Notes: a model not told the origin generated them from the sequence alone. A stretch of DNA of 64,000 nt from Acidovorax_G lacteus (GCF_039540375.1 NZ_BAABEX010000001.1:1-64000); one strand, 5' to 3'; positions 11,573 through 20,397 are shown, counted from the stretch's first letter. Numbers and translations are program-made.

Positions 11573-11941
11573 ATGATCCAGACAGAATCTCGGTTAGAGG
11601 TCGCCGACAACACCGGCGCGAAGTCCGTCCTTTGCATCAAGGTGCTGGGTGGTTCCAAGCGCCGCTATGCAAGCGTGGGCGACATCATCAAGGTGAGCAT
11701 CAAGGAAGCTGCTCCGCGCGGCCGCGTCAAGAAGGGCGAGGTTTATAACGCGGTGGTGGTGCGCACGGCGAAGGGCATTCGTCGCGGCGACGGCTCCCTC
11801 GTCAAATTCGATGGCAACGCAGCCGTGTTGCTGAATGCAAAGTTGGAGCCGATTGGCACCCGTATCTTTGGACCCGTGACGCGTGAACTGCGTACCGAGA
11901 AGTTCATGAAGATCGTGTCCCTGGCTCCTGAAGTTCTCTGA
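11573..11941 (+). CDS. rplN: 50S ribosomal protein uL14
   Basis: Large-subunit protein at the subunit interface. The 122-residue sequence starts MIQTESRLEVADNTGAKSVL, as in other uL14 proteins, so the ATG at 11573 is the start although the frame opens earlier at 11507. It is the first gene of the spc operon here; normally rpsQ of the S10 operon comes directly before it. Confidence 0.98.
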   Translation: MIQTESRLEVADNTGAKSVLCIKVLGGSKRRYASVGDIIKVSIKEAAPRGRVKKGEVYNAVVVRTAKGIRRGDGSLVKFDGNAAVLLNAKLEPIGTRIFGPVTRELRTEKFMKIVSLAPEVL

Positions 11942-11950
11942 GGACGCGCC

Positions 11951-12271
11951 ATGAACAAGATTCGCAAGGGCGACGAAGTCATCGTGCTGACCGGCCGTGA
12001 CAAGGGCAAGCGTGGCACCGTCACGCTGCGCAAGGACGACACGCATGTGGTCATCGAGGGTATCAACCTCGTCAAGAAGCACACCAAGCCGAACCCGATG
12101 AAGGGTACGACCGGCGGCATCGTCGAAAAGGCCATGCCTATCCACCAGTCGAATGTGGCGATCTTCAACCCCGCCACCGGCAAGGCCGATCGCGTGGGCA
12201 TCAAGGTGCAGGCCGACGGTACGCGTGTTCGCGTGTTCAAGTCGAGCGGCGCTGAAATCAAGGCGGGCTAA
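11951..12271 (+). CDS. rplX: 50S ribosomal protein uL24
   Basis: Assembly-initiating large-subunit protein, 106 residues, with a KOW motif (KGDEVIVLTGRDKGKRGTV) at the start and the NLVKKHTKP segment. Nine bases separate it from rplN and ten from rplE, within one operon. Confidence 0.98.
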   Translation: MNKIRKGDEVIVLTGRDKGKRGTVTLRKDDTHVVIEGINLVKKHTKPNPMKGTTGGIVEKAMPIHQSNVAIFNPATGKADRVGIKVQADGTRVRVFKSSGAEIKAG

Positions 12272-12280
12272 GGAGCAAAC

Positions 12281-12820
12281 ATGGCACGACTCCAACAACA
12301 CTACCGCGAAAAGATCGTTCCCGAACTCACCCAGAAGTTCGGCTACACCTCCCCCATGGAGGTTCCGCGTCTGACCAAGATCACGCTGAACATGGGCGTG
12401 AGCGAGGCGGTGTCGGACAAGAAGGTCATGGACAACGCCGTGGCCGATCTGACGAAGATCGCCGGCCAGAAGCCCGTGGTGACCAAGGCCAAGAAGGCTA
12501 TCGCCGGCTTCAAGATCCGTGAAGGCCAGGCCATCGGCTGTATGGTCACGCTGCGCGGCGTGCGTATGTACGAATTCCTGGACCGTTTCGTCACCGTGGC
12601 GCTGCCCCGCGTGCGTGACTTCCGTGGTATCTCGGGTCGCGCTTTCGACGGTCGTGGCAACTACAACATCGGCGTCAAAGAACAGATCATCTTCCCGGAA
12701 ATCGAGTACGACAAGGTGGATGCGCTGCGTGGTCTGAACATCAGCATCACGACGACAGCTAAGACCGACGAAGAAGCCAAGGCCCTGTTGGCTGGTTTCC
12801 GTTTCCCGTTCAAGAACTGA
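12281..12820 (+). CDS. rplE: 50S ribosomal protein uL5
   Basis: Binds 5S rRNA in the central protuberance. The 179-residue sequence has the family's IT(L)NMGVSEAV segment and the GAxG-like RDFRGISGRAFDGRGNY loop. A strong AAGGAG lies just before its ATG. Order rplX-rplE-rpsN is as usual. Confidence 0.98.
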   Translation: MARLQQHYREKIVPELTQKFGYTSPMEVPRLTKITLNMGVSEAVSDKKVMDNAVADLTKIAGQKPVVTKAKKAIAGFKIREGQAIGCMVTLRGVRMYEFLDRFVTVALPRVRDFRGISGRAFDGRGNYNIGVKEQIIFPEIEYDKVDALRGLNISITTTAKTDEEAKALLAGFRFPFKN

Positions 12821-12828
12821 GGTGCTAC

Positions 12829-13134
12829 ATGGCTAAAGTAGCTTTGATCCAGCGCGAACTGAAGCGCGAAAAACTGGTCGCCAAGTACGCAGCTAAGTAC
12901 GCTGAGCTGAAGGCCATCGCGGGCGATGCCAAGCGCAGCGACGAAGAGCGTGAAGCCGCTCGCCTCGGTCTGCAGAAGCTGCCGCGCAACGCGAACCCCA
13001 CGCGCCAGCGCAACCGTTGCGAAATCACGGGCCGTCCCCGTGGCACCTTCCGCCAATTCGGTCTGGCCCGCGCCAAGGTGCGTGAAATGGCTTTCAACGG
13101 CGACATCCCCGGTGTCACCAAGGCCAGCTGGTAA
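12829..13134 (+). CDS. rpsN: 30S ribosomal protein uS14
   Basis: Small-subunit head protein of 101 residues, the long zinc-free type (C-minus). Only one cysteine (in RNRCEITGRPRG) is present, so it lacks the CxxC pairs of the short zinc form. The C-terminal end reads FRQFGLARAKVREMAFNGDI, typical of the family. Confidence 0.98.
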   Translation: MAKVALIQRELKREKLVAKYAAKYAELKAIAGDAKRSDEEREAARLGLQKLPRNANPTRQRNRCEITGRPRGTFRQFGLARAKVREMAFNGDIPGVTKASW

Positions 13135-13154
13135 GCAGGCAGGAGAGATACAAC

Positions 13155-13550
13155 ATGAGCATGAGTGATCCCATCGCCGACCTGCTGACCCGCATCCGCA
13201 ACGCGCAGATGGTCTCGAAGGCCACGGTGCAGGTGCCTTCCTCGAAGGTCAAGGTCGCAATCGCCCAGGTCCTGAAGGACGAGGGCTATATCGACGGCTT
13301 CCAGGTCAAGACCGAAGACGGTAAGTCCGAACTCGAAATCACCCTGAAGTACTACGCCGGTCGCCCCGTGATCGAGCGCATTGAGCGCGTGAGCCGGCCT
13401 GGCCTGCGTGTCTACAAGGGCCGTGATTCCATTCCCCAGGTCATGAACGGTCTGGGCGTGGCCATCGTCACGACCCCCAAGGGCGTGATGACCGACCGCA
13501 AGGCGCGCGCCTCCGGTGTGGGCGGTGAAGTGCTTTGCTACGTCGCCTGA
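13155..13550 (+). CDS. rpsH: 30S ribosomal protein uS8
   Basis: Platform protein, and in E. coli the translational repressor of the spc operon. The 131-residue sequence starts MSMSDPIADLLTRIRNAQMV and ends GVGGEVLCYVA, as in the family. An ATG at 13161 is a second possible start; AGGAGA is placed for the first. Confidence 0.98.
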   Translation: MSMSDPIADLLTRIRNAQMVSKATVQVPSSKVKVAIAQVLKDEGYIDGFQVKTEDGKSELEITLKYYAGRPVIERIERVSRPGLRVYKGRDSIPQVMNGLGVAIVTTPKGVMTDRKARASGVGGEVLCYVA

Positions 13551-13575
13551 CGCGTGGCATTGAGGAGAGTCTGAA

Positions 13576-14109
13576 ATGTCCCGAGTAGGAAAAATGCCTG
13601 TGACCATCCCCGCTGGCGTGGATGTGTCGATCAAGGAAGATCAGATCAGTGTCAAGGGTGCCGGCGGTACCCTGAACCTGTCGCAAAACGCCCTGGTGAA
13701 GGTGAGCAACGCCGAAGGCAAGCTGTCGTTCCAGCCTGCCAACGACTCGCGTGAAGCCAATGCCATGACGGGTACGCTGCGCCAGCTGGTCAACAACATG
13801 GTGCTGGGCGTCAGCAAGGGCTTCGAAAAGAAGCTGAACCTGGTCGGTGTGGGCTACAAGGCCCAGGCTTCGGGTTCTAAGCTGAACCTGGCAGTGGGTT
13901 TCTCCCACCCCGTGAACATCGAAATGCCTGCCGGTATCACCGTGGCAACTCCGACGCCGACGGAAGTGGTGATCAAGGGTGCTGATCGTCAGCGCGTGGG
14001 CCAGGTCGCTGCTGAGATCCGTGCGATCCGTCCTCCCGAGCCTTACAAGGGCAAGGGCATCCGTTATGCGGATGAGACGATCACGATCAAAGAGACCAAG
14101 AAGAAATAA
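13576..14109 (+). CDS. rplF: 50S ribosomal protein uL6
   Basis: 177-residue protein near the factor-binding site. It starts MSRVGKMPVTIPAGVDVSI and ends with the conserved PEPYKGKGIRYADE segment and a basic tail. RBS GAGGAGAG precedes the ATG. Confidence 0.98.
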   Translation: MSRVGKMPVTIPAGVDVSIKEDQISVKGAGGTLNLSQNALVKVSNAEGKLSFQPANDSREANAMTGTLRQLVNNMVLGVSKGFEKKLNLVGVGYKAQASGSKLNLAVGFSHPVNIEMPAGITVATPTPTEVVIKGADRQRVGQVAAEIRAIRPPEPYKGKGIRYADETITIKETKKK

Positions 14110-14120
14110 GGAGCTGCAAC

Positions 14121-14486
14121 ATGCTGAACAAGAAAGAGCAGCGTCTCCGTCGTTCGCGTCAGACCCGCATTCGCATTGCCCAGCAAGGCATTGCCCGTCT
14201 GACGGTCAATCGTACCAACCTGCACATCTACGCCACCGTGATCTCCGGCGACGGCAACAAGGTGCTGGCCAGTGCGTCCACGGCCGAAGCCGAAGTGCGC
14301 CAGTCGCTCGGTGGTTCGGGCAAGGGTGGCAACGCCGCTGCAGCCCAGATCATTGGCAAGCGCATCGCCGAGAAAGCCAAGGCTGCCGGCATTGAGAAGG
14401 TGGCCTTCGACCGCGCTGGCTTTGCCTACCACGGCCGCGTGAAGGCGCTGGCCGAAGCGGCCCGCGAAGCCGGTCTGCAGTTCTAA
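14121..14486 (+). CDS. rplR: 50S ribosomal protein uL18
   Basis: 121-residue 5S rRNA-binding protein with a basic N-terminus (KEQRLRRSRQTRIRI). The conserved C-terminal half includes KVAFDRAGFAYHGRVKALAE. It follows rplF after 11 bp in the standard order. Confidence 0.98.
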   Translation: MLNKKEQRLRRSRQTRIRIAQQGIARLTVNRTNLHIYATVISGDGNKVLASASTAEAEVRQSLGGSGKGGNAAAAQIIGKRIAEKAKAAGIEKVAFDRAGFAYHGRVKALAEAAREAGLQF

Positions 14487-14502
14487 GCGGAGCGAATTGA
14501 AA

Positions 14503-15021
14503 ATGGCGAAATTTCAACCCAAGGTGCAAGACGAAGGTCGTGACGACGGTCTGCGCGAAAAAATGATCGCGGTCAACCGCGTGACCAAAGTTGTGAAGGG
14601 TGGCCGCATTCTGGGCTTCGCTGCACTGACGGTGGTTGGCGACGGTGACGGCCGCGTGGGCATGGGCAAGGGCAAGTCCAAGGAAGTGCCGGCGGCTGTG
14701 CAAAAGGCGATGGAAGAAGCCCGTCGCAACATGATCAAAGTGTCGCTGAAGAACGGCACGATCCACCATAACGTGACGGGCCACCATGGCGCTGCCACCG
14801 TGATGATGGCTCCGGCCCCCAAGGGTACCGGCATCATCGCCGGCGGCCCGATGCGTGCTGTGTTTGAAGTGCTGGGTGTGACCGACGTTGTGGCCAAGAG
14901 CCATGGCTCGTCCAACCCCTACAACATGGTTCGCGCCACGTTCGACGCTCTGGCCAAATCCACCACCCCTGCGGAAGTGGCGGCCAAGCGCGGCAAGTCG
15001 GTCGAAGACCTGTTCGCTTGA
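14503..15021 (+). CDS. rpsE: 30S ribosomal protein uS5
   Basis: 172-residue protein of the decoding region, important for accuracy. Double-stranded-RNA-binding fold is shown by EKMIAVNRVTKVVKGGRILG followed by FAALTVVGDGDGRVGMGKGK. I use the ATG at 14503; a TTG two codons upstream is in frame but poorly placed. Confidence 0.98.
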   Translation: MAKFQPKVQDEGRDDGLREKMIAVNRVTKVVKGGRILGFAALTVVGDGDGRVGMGKGKSKEVPAAVQKAMEEARRNMIKVSLKNGTIHHNVTGHHGAATVMMAPAPKGTGIIAGGPMRAVFEVLGVTDVVAKSHGSSNPYNMVRATFDALAKSTTPAEVAAKRGKSVEDLFA

Positions 15022-15034
15022 AGGAATGCATCCA

Positions 15035-15217
15035 ATGACGACGCAACAAACCATCAAGGTGCAGCTGGTTCGCAGCCCGATCGGCACCAAGGTGTCGCAC
15101 CGTGCCACCGTGCGTGGCCTGGGCCTGCGCAAGCTCAACAGCGTGAGCGAACTGCGGGACACCCCCGAAGTGCGCGGCATGATTAACAAGATCAGCTATC
15201 TGGTCAAAGTCCTCTGA
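15035..15217 (+). CDS. rpmD: 50S ribosomal protein uL30
   Basis: 60-residue protein beginning MTTQQTIKVQLVRSPIGTKV, with the family's TVRGLGLRKLNSV segment. The open frame extends upstream into rpsE, but the ATG at 15035 after GAAGGAA fits the family. Confidence 0.97.
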   Translation: MTTQQTIKVQLVRSPIGTKVSHRATVRGLGLRKLNSVSELRDTPEVRGMINKISYLVKVL

Positions 15218-15227
15218 GAGAACGATC

Positions 15228-15659
15228 ATGGAACTCAATAGCATCAAGCCCGCAGAAGGCGCCAAGCATGCCAAGCGCCGCGTAGGCCGTGGCATTGGCT
15301 CCGGCCTGGGCAAGACCGCTGGCCGTGGTCACAAGGGTCAGAAGTCCCGTTCGGGCGGCTACCACAAGGTGGGCTTCGAAGGCGGCCAAATGCCGCTGCA
15401 GCGTCGCTTGCCCAAGCGTGGCTTCAAGTCGCACCTGCTCAAGTTCAACGCCGAAGTGTCCCTGAAGGCGCTCGATCAACTCGGCCTGGCCGAGGTGGAT
15501 CTGCTGGCGCTCAAGCAGGCCGGTCTGGTGGGCGAGCTCGCCAAGGTCGTGAAGGTCATCAAGAGCGGTGAAATCACCAAGGCCGTGAAGCTCACGGGCA
15601 TCGGTGCAACCGCGGGTGCCAAGGCTGCGATCGAAGCGGCTGGCGGCAGCCTGGCCTGA
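15228..15659 (+). CDS. rplO: 50S ribosomal protein uL15
   Basis: 143-residue assembly protein. The glycine- and arginine-rich N-terminal tail (KRRVGRGIGSGLGKTAGRGH) and the GQMPLQRRLPKRGF segment are typical. secY follows after 23 bp. Confidence 0.98.
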   Translation: MELNSIKPAEGAKHAKRRVGRGIGSGLGKTAGRGHKGQKSRSGGYHKVGFEGGQMPLQRRLPKRGFKSHLLKFNAEVSLKALDQLGLAEVDLLALKQAGLVGELAKVVKVIKSGEITKAVKLTGIGATAGAKAAIEAAGGSLA

Positions 15660-15682
15660 CACGCACGTACTGAAAGGCATCC

Positions 15683-17002
15683 GTGGCTACTAGCGCGGCT
15701 CAAATCGCGAAGACCGGGAAATTCGGCGACCTGCGTCGCCGGCTGGTGTTCCTGCTGCTGGCCTTGGTCGTGTACCGCATCGGGGCTCACATCCCGGTGC
15801 CGGGCATTGATCCGGTGCAACTGCAGCAGCTGTTCAACAGCCAGCAGGGCGGCATCCTGAACCTGTTCAACATGTTCTCGGGTGGCGCGCTGTCCCGCTT
15901 CACGGTGTTCGCTCTGGGGATCATGCCGTACATCTCGGCATCGATCATCATGCAGCTGATGACGTACGTGGTTCCCACGTTTGAGCAGCTGAAGAAGGAA
16001 GGAGAGGCTGGGCGTCGCAAGATCACCCAGTACACGCGCTATGGCACGTTGGGCTTGGCAATTTTCCAGTCGCTTGGCATTGCTGTTGCGCTGGAAAGCT
16101 CCGCCGGACTGGTGCTGAGCCCCGGTTTCGGGTTCCGTCTCACGGCGGTGGTCAGCTTGACGGCTGGCACGATGTTCCTGATGTGGCTGGGTGAGCAGAT
16201 CACTGAGCGCGGTCTGGGCAACGGCATCTCGATTCTGATCTTCGCGGGCATTGCCGCGGGTCTTCCGGGCTCCATCGGTGGATTGCTGGAGCTGGTGCGC
16301 ACGGGTGCTATGAGCATTCTCGCGTCCCTGTTCATCGTGCTGCTGGTGGTGCTGGTGACCTACTTCGTCGTGTTCGTCGAGCGTGGCCAGCGCAAGATCC
16401 TCGTGAACTATGCGCGGCGCCAGGTGGGCAACAAGGTGTATGGTGGACAGTCGTCCCACCTGCCGCTGAAGCTCAACATGGCCGGGGTGATCCCGCCGAT
16501 CTTCGCATCGTCGATCATTCTGCTGCCCGCGACGGTGGTGAATTGGTTCAGCGCTGGTGAGTCGATGCGCTGGCTCAAGGACATCGCATCGGCCCTGACC
16601 CCTGGTCAGCCGATCTATGTGATGTTCTATGCCGCTGCTATCGTGTTCTTCTGCTTCTTCTACACGGCCTTGGTGTTCAACAGCAGGGAAACTGCAGACA
16701 ACCTGAAGAAGAGCGGAGCGTTCATCCCGGGCATCCGTCCGGGCGATCAGACCGCGCGGTATATCGACAAGATCCTGGTGCGCCTGACGCTCGCGGGTGC
16801 GGTGTACATCACGTTCGTGTGCCTGCTGCCGGAGTTCCTGATCCTGAAGTACAACGTCCCGTTCTACTTCGGTGGGACTTCGCTGCTGATCATCGTGGTG
16901 GTGACGATGGACTTCATGGCGCAGGTGCAAAACTACCTGATGTCTCAGCAATACGAGTCGTTGCTGAAGAAGGCCAACTTCAAGGCCACTCCGGGAGCTT
17001 GA
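15683..17002 (+). CDS. secY: Preprotein translocase subunit SecY
   Basis: Main channel subunit of the Sec translocon in the inner membrane, working with SecE, SecG and SecA. It has 439 residues and ten expected membrane spans. Recognisable segments are RIGAHIPVPGIDP (plug region start), MPYISASIIMQL and the cytoplasmic loop ERGQRKILVNYARRQVG. The start codon is GTG at 15683, after TGAAAGG. The gene lies in its usual place at the end of the spc operon. infA, often found just after secY in betaproteobacteria, is missing here. Confidence 0.97.
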   Translation: MATSAAQIAKTGKFGDLRRRLVFLLLALVVYRIGAHIPVPGIDPVQLQQLFNSQQGGILNLFNMFSGGALSRFTVFALGIMPYISASIIMQLMTYVVPTFEQLKKEGEAGRRKITQYTRYGTLGLAIFQSLGIAVALESSAGLVLSPGFGFRLTAVVSLTAGTMFLMWLGEQITERGLGNGISILIFAGIAAGLPGSIGGLLELVRTGAMSILASLFIVLLVVLVTYFVVFVERGQRKILVNYARRQVGNKVYGGQSSHLPLKLNMAGVIPPIFASSIILLPATVVNWFSAGESMRWLKDIASALTPGQPIYVMFYAAAIVFFCFFYTALVFNSRETADNLKKSGAFIPGIRPGDQTARYIDKILVRLTLAGAVYITFVCLLPEFLILKYNVPFYFGGTSLLIIVVVTMDFMAQVQNYLMSQQYESLLKKANFKATPGA

Positions 17003-17016
17003 AGCAACAGGACCGG

Positions 17017-17035
17017 ACGCTGGCTTGACCAGCGT
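17017..17035 (+). other. RNA hairpin between secY and rpmJ
   Basis: ACGCTGG pairs perfectly with CCAGCGT across the loop CTTGA, 15 bp after the secY stop. No T run follows. It may separate or stabilise the two parts of the transcript. Confidence 0.5.
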
Positions 17036-17139
17036 TCACGACAAACCAGGCGCCCTGGAACGCTTCGAGGGCACAGACAGACAGTGAAGGCAGTCCGCGC
17101 CACAGGCCGTGACAGCGCCAAGAGTTTTAGGAGAATGCA

Positions 17140-17253
17140 ATGAGAGTTTCGGCTTCGGTCAAAAAAATCTGCCGCAACTGCAAGATCATCCGCCGCAAGG
17201 GTGTGGTGCGCGTGATCTGCACGGACCTGCGCCACAAGCAGCGTCAAGGTTGA
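17140..17253 (+). CDS. rpmJ: 50S ribosomal protein bL36
   Basis: 37-residue protein too short for most ORF filters: it begins MRVSASVKKICRNCKIIRRK. The cysteines of ICRNC and VICTD, with the later His (LRHKQ), form the zinc site, so this is the zinc-binding (C-plus) type. TTTTAGGAG precedes the ATG. It lies between secY and rpsM as usual. Confidence 0.97.
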   Translation: MRVSASVKKICRNCKIIRRKGVVRVICTDLRHKQRQG

Positions 17254-17276
17254 TCGGAAAGTATTAGAGGACGCAT

Positions 17277-17642
17277 ATGGCACGTATTGCTGGCATCAAC
17301 ATTCCGCCGCATCAGCACGCTGAGATCGGCCTGACCGCCATTTATGGCATCGGTCGCACCCGCGCACGCAAGATCTGCGAAGCCTGCGGCATCGCCTACT
17401 CGAAGAAGGTCAAGGACCTGACCGATGGCGATCTGGAAAAGATCCGCGACCAGATCGCCCAGTTCACCATCGAAGGTGACCTGCGCCGCGAGACGACGAT
17501 GAACATCAAGCGACTGATGGATATCGGTTGCTACCGTGGCTTCCGCCACCGCCGCGGTCTGCCGATGCGCGGTCAGCGCACGCGTACCAATGCCCGCACC
17601 CGCAAGGGTCCGCGCAAGGGCGCTGCTGCATTGAAGAAGTAA
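17277..17642 (+). CDS. rpsM: 30S ribosomal protein uS13
   Basis: 121-residue small-subunit head protein that contacts the P-site tRNA and the large subunit. It starts MARIAGINIPPHQHAEIGLT and ends in the basic RGQRTRTNARTRKGPRKG tail. First gene of the alpha operon. Confidence 0.98.
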   Translation: MARIAGINIPPHQHAEIGLTAIYGIGRTRARKICEACGIAYSKKVKDLTDGDLEKIRDQIAQFTIEGDLRRETTMNIKRLMDIGCYRGFRHRRGLPMRGQRTRTNARTRKGPRKGAAALKK

Positions 17643-17660
17643 AGAGATTGAGAGATCACC

Positions 17661-18065
17661 ATGGCCAAGTCTCCTGCCAATAACGCAGCCCAGCGCGTAC
17701 GCAAGAAGGTCCGCAAGAACGTGTCGGACGGCATTGCCCACGTGCACGCTTCGTTCAATAACACGATCATCACGATCACCGACCGCCAGGGCAACGCTCT
17801 GTCCTGGGCTTCGTCGGGCGGTCAGGGTTTCAAGGGCTCGCGCAAGTCCACGCCGTTCGCGGCACAGGTCGCTTCCGAAGTGGCCGGTCGCGCTGCGATT
17901 GAGCAGGGCATCAAGAACCTCGACGTTGAAATCAAGGGTCCGGGCCCTGGTCGCGAGTCGTCGGTGCGCGCTCTCGGCGCCCTGGGCATCCGCATCACGT
18001 CGATTTCCGATGTGACGCCGGTTCCCCACAACGGCTGCCGTCCGCAAAAGCGCCGTCGTATCTGA
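17661..18065 (+). CDS. rpsK: 30S ribosomal protein uS11
   Basis: 134-residue platform protein. VHASFNNTIITITDRQGNAL and the C-terminal PHNGCRPQKRRRI are typical. It follows rpsM after 18 bp. Confidence 0.98.
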   Translation: MAKSPANNAAQRVRKKVRKNVSDGIAHVHASFNNTIITITDRQGNALSWASSGGQGFKGSRKSTPFAAQVASEVAGRAAIEQGIKNLDVEIKGPGPGRESSVRALGALGIRITSISDVTPVPHNGCRPQKRRRI

Positions 18066-18083
18066 CTTTTTCTGAAGACCACC

Positions 18084-18116
18084 GCCACCGGTGTTCGTTT
18101 GCGAGCGCACGGTGGC
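18084..18116 (+). other. RNA hairpin between rpsK and rpsD
   Basis: GCCACCG (18084-18090) pairs with CGGTGGC (18110-18116) around a 19-nt loop. It lies in the 91-bp gap between rpsK and rpsD. It could be part of an S4 feedback site, but that is only a guess. Confidence 0.35.
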
Positions 18117-18156
18117 TCGCGCATTTCGGTGCGTTAGATGACACAAAGGAAATCAA

Positions 18157-18780
18157 GTGGCACGTTATCTCGGCCCCAAGGCCAAACTCTCCCGCCGCGA
18201 AGGCACCGACCTGTTTCTGAAGAGCGCTCGCCGCTCGATCGCTGACAAGTCGAAGTTCGATTCCAAGCCTGGTCAGCACGGCCGCACCTCGGGTGCGCGC
18301 ACCTCTGACTATGGTCTGCAACTGCGTGAAAAGCAGAAGGTCAAGCGCATGTACGGCGTGCTGGAAAAGCAGTTCCGCCGCTACTTCGAAGAGGCCGAGC
18401 GCCGCAAGGGCAACACGGGTGCCAACCTGCTGACGTTGCTTGAATCGCGTCTGGACAACGTGGTGTACCGTATGGGCTTCGGTTCGACCCGTGCAGAAGC
18501 GCGTCAGCTTGTGTCGCACAAGGCGATCACGGTGAACGGTCAATCGGTCAACATCCCTTCGTTCCTGGTCAAGGCCGGCGACGTCGTGGCTGTGCGCGAA
18601 AAGTCGAAGAAGCAGGCCCGTATCGTCGAAGCCCTCCAACTGGCGGCCCAAGTTGGCATGCCGGCGTGGGTGGAAGTGAACGCCGACAAGGCTGAAGGCG
18701 TGTTCAAGAAGACGCCGGACCGCGATGAATTCGGTGCTGACATCAACGAATCGCTGATCGTCGAACTGTACTCGCGTTAA
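18157..18780 (+). CDS. rpsD: 30S ribosomal protein uS4
   Basis: Assembly-initiating protein of the small subunit, 207 residues; in E. coli it also represses the alpha operon. It starts MARYLGPKAKLSRREGTDLF and carries an S4 RNA-binding domain (LESRLDNVVYRMGFGSTRAE). The start codon is GTG at 18157 with AAAGGA upstream. Confidence 0.98.
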   Translation: MARYLGPKAKLSRREGTDLFLKSARRSIADKSKFDSKPGQHGRTSGARTSDYGLQLREKQKVKRMYGVLEKQFRRYFEEAERRKGNTGANLLTLLESRLDNVVYRMGFGSTRAEARQLVSHKAITVNGQSVNIPSFLVKAGDVVAVREKSKKQARIVEALQLAAQVGMPAWVEVNADKAEGVFKKTPDRDEFGADINESLIVELYSR

Positions 18781-18816
18781 TCGTCTGCGCCCCGCTGCGC
18801 AACCCAGTCCCATGTC

Positions 18817-18844
18817 CCTAAACCGCGTTGCATCGCGGTTTAGG
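18817..18844 (+). promoter_or_regulatory. Perfect 11-bp hairpin between rpsD and rpoA
   Basis: CCTAAACCGCG (18817-18827) pairs fully with CGCGGTTTAGG (18834-18844) around the loop TTGCAT. It is 55 bp before rpoA and lacks a T run. It could adjust the ratio of ribosomal proteins to RNA polymerase alpha, by attenuation or RNA processing. This is inferred from the structure alone. Confidence 0.5.
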
Positions 18845-18898
18845 CGCTTCACCAGCCTTACCGGTGTAACGAGCCGGGGGTATTGAGAGGAAGTCTGA

Positions 18899-19891
18899 AT
18901 GCAAACCAATTTGCTGAAACCCAAGGCGATCAATGTCGAACAGCTTGGCCACAACCGTGCCAAGGTCGCATTGGAGCCCTTCGAGCGCGGATATGGCCAC
19001 ACGCTGGGCAATGCTTTGCGCCGTGTCCTGCTGTCGTCGATGGTGGGTTACGCAGCGACCGAAGTCACGATTGCGGGCGTGCTGCACGAGTATTCGTCGA
19101 TCGACGGCGTCCAGGAGGACGTAGTCAACATCCTGCTGAACCTCAAGGGTGTGGTGTTCAAGCTCCACAACCGCGACGAAGTGACGCTGAGCCTGCGCAA
19201 GGATGGTGAAGGTGTCGTCACGGCACGTGACATCCAAACGCCCCACGATGTGGAGATCGTCAACCCGGACCACGTCATCGCGCATCTGTCGCAAGGCGGC
19301 AAGCTCGACATGCAAATCAAGGTCGAGAAGGGCCGTGGCTACGTGCCCGGCAACGTGCGCCGCTACGCGGACGAGAGCACCAAGTCGATTGGCCGCATCG
19401 TCCTCGACGCATCGTTCTCCCCGGTCAAGCGCGTGAGCTACACCGTCGAAAGCGCTCGCGTGGAGCAGCGCACTGACCTGGACAAGCTGGTGGTCGAGAT
19501 CGAGACCAACGGTGCGATCACCGCAGAAGACGCTGTGCGCGCTTCGGCCAAGATCCTGGTAGAACAACTGGCTGTATTCGCCCAGCTCGAAGGCGGTGAA
19601 CTCGCGGCTTTCGACGCTCCCAGCGGCTCCCGCGGTGCGGCCACGTTCGACCCGATCCTGCTGCGCCCGGTCGACGAGCTCGAACTCACCGTGCGCTCGG
19701 CCAACTGCCTCAAGGCCGAGAACATCTACTACATCGGTGACCTGATCCAGCGCACCGAAAACGAGCTGCTCAAGACCCCGAACCTGGGCCGCAAGTCGCT
19801 CAACGAGATCAAGGAAGTGCTTGCTTCGCGCGGCCTGACCCTGGGCATGAAGCTTGAGAACTGGCCACCGGCCGGCCTCGACAAGCGCTGA
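18899..19891 (+). CDS. rpoA: RNA polymerase alpha subunit
   Basis: 330-residue subunit that starts RNA polymerase assembly and binds promoter UP elements and activators. The N-terminal dimer domain shows KVALEPFERGYGHTLGNALR followed by RVLLSS. The C-terminal domain shows ELELTVRSANCLKAENIYYI and NLGRKSLNEIKEVLASRGL. GAGAGGAAG precedes the ATG. Confidence 0.98.
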   Translation: MQTNLLKPKAINVEQLGHNRAKVALEPFERGYGHTLGNALRRVLLSSMVGYAATEVTIAGVLHEYSSIDGVQEDVVNILLNLKGVVFKLHNRDEVTLSLRKDGEGVVTARDIQTPHDVEIVNPDHVIAHLSQGGKLDMQIKVEKGRGYVPGNVRRYADESTKSIGRIVLDASFSPVKRVSYTVESARVEQRTDLDKLVVEIETNGAITAEDAVRASAKILVEQLAVFAQLEGGELAAFDAPSGSRGAATFDPILLRPVDELELTVRSANCLKAENIYYIGDLIQRTENELLKTPNLGRKSLNEIKEVLASRGLTLGMKLENWPPAGLDKR

Positions 19892-19977
19892 GCAGTACAA
19901 TCGAGAGTTTTCCAACCCGTGCAACGCGCAGTACCTGACACGGCTGCGCGTACCAACAACATTCAAGGAATAGCACC

Positions 19978-20379
19978 ATGCGCCACGGACACGGCCTTCG
20001 CAAACTGAACCGCACCAGCTCGCACCGCCTCGCGATGCTGCAGAACATGATGAACTCGCTCATCGAGCACGAGGTCATCAAGACCACCGTTCCCAAGGCC
20101 AAGGAACTGCGCCGCGTGATCGAGCCCATGATCACCCTGGCCAAGGTGGATTCGGTGGCCAATCGCCGTCTGGCTTTCAACCGCCTGCGCGACCGCGACA
20201 GCGTGACCAAGCTGTTCAACGACCTGGGCCCGCGTTTCGCAACCCGCCCGGGTGGTTACACGCGCATCCTGAAGATGGGCTTCCGCGTGGGCGACAACGC
20301 CCCCATGGCGCTCGTCGAGCTGGTGGATCGTCCGGCCGCAGAAACTTCTGCTGAAGCTGGCGCAGAAGCTGCGAAATAA
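19978..20379 (+). CDS. rplQ: 50S ribosomal protein bL17
   Basis: 133-residue protein beginning MRHGHGLRKLNRTSSHRLAM, near the exit tunnel. It carries an alanine- and glutamate-rich tail after the conserved core. It ends the alpha operon. Confidence 0.97.
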   Translation: MRHGHGLRKLNRTSSHRLAMLQNMMNSLIEHEVIKTTVPKAKELRRVIEPMITLAKVDSVANRRLAFNRLRDRDSVTKLFNDLGPRFATRPGGYTRILKMGFRVGDNAPMALVELVDRPAAETSAEAGAEAAK

Positions 20380-20397
20380 GCTATAATTTCCGTCTAC

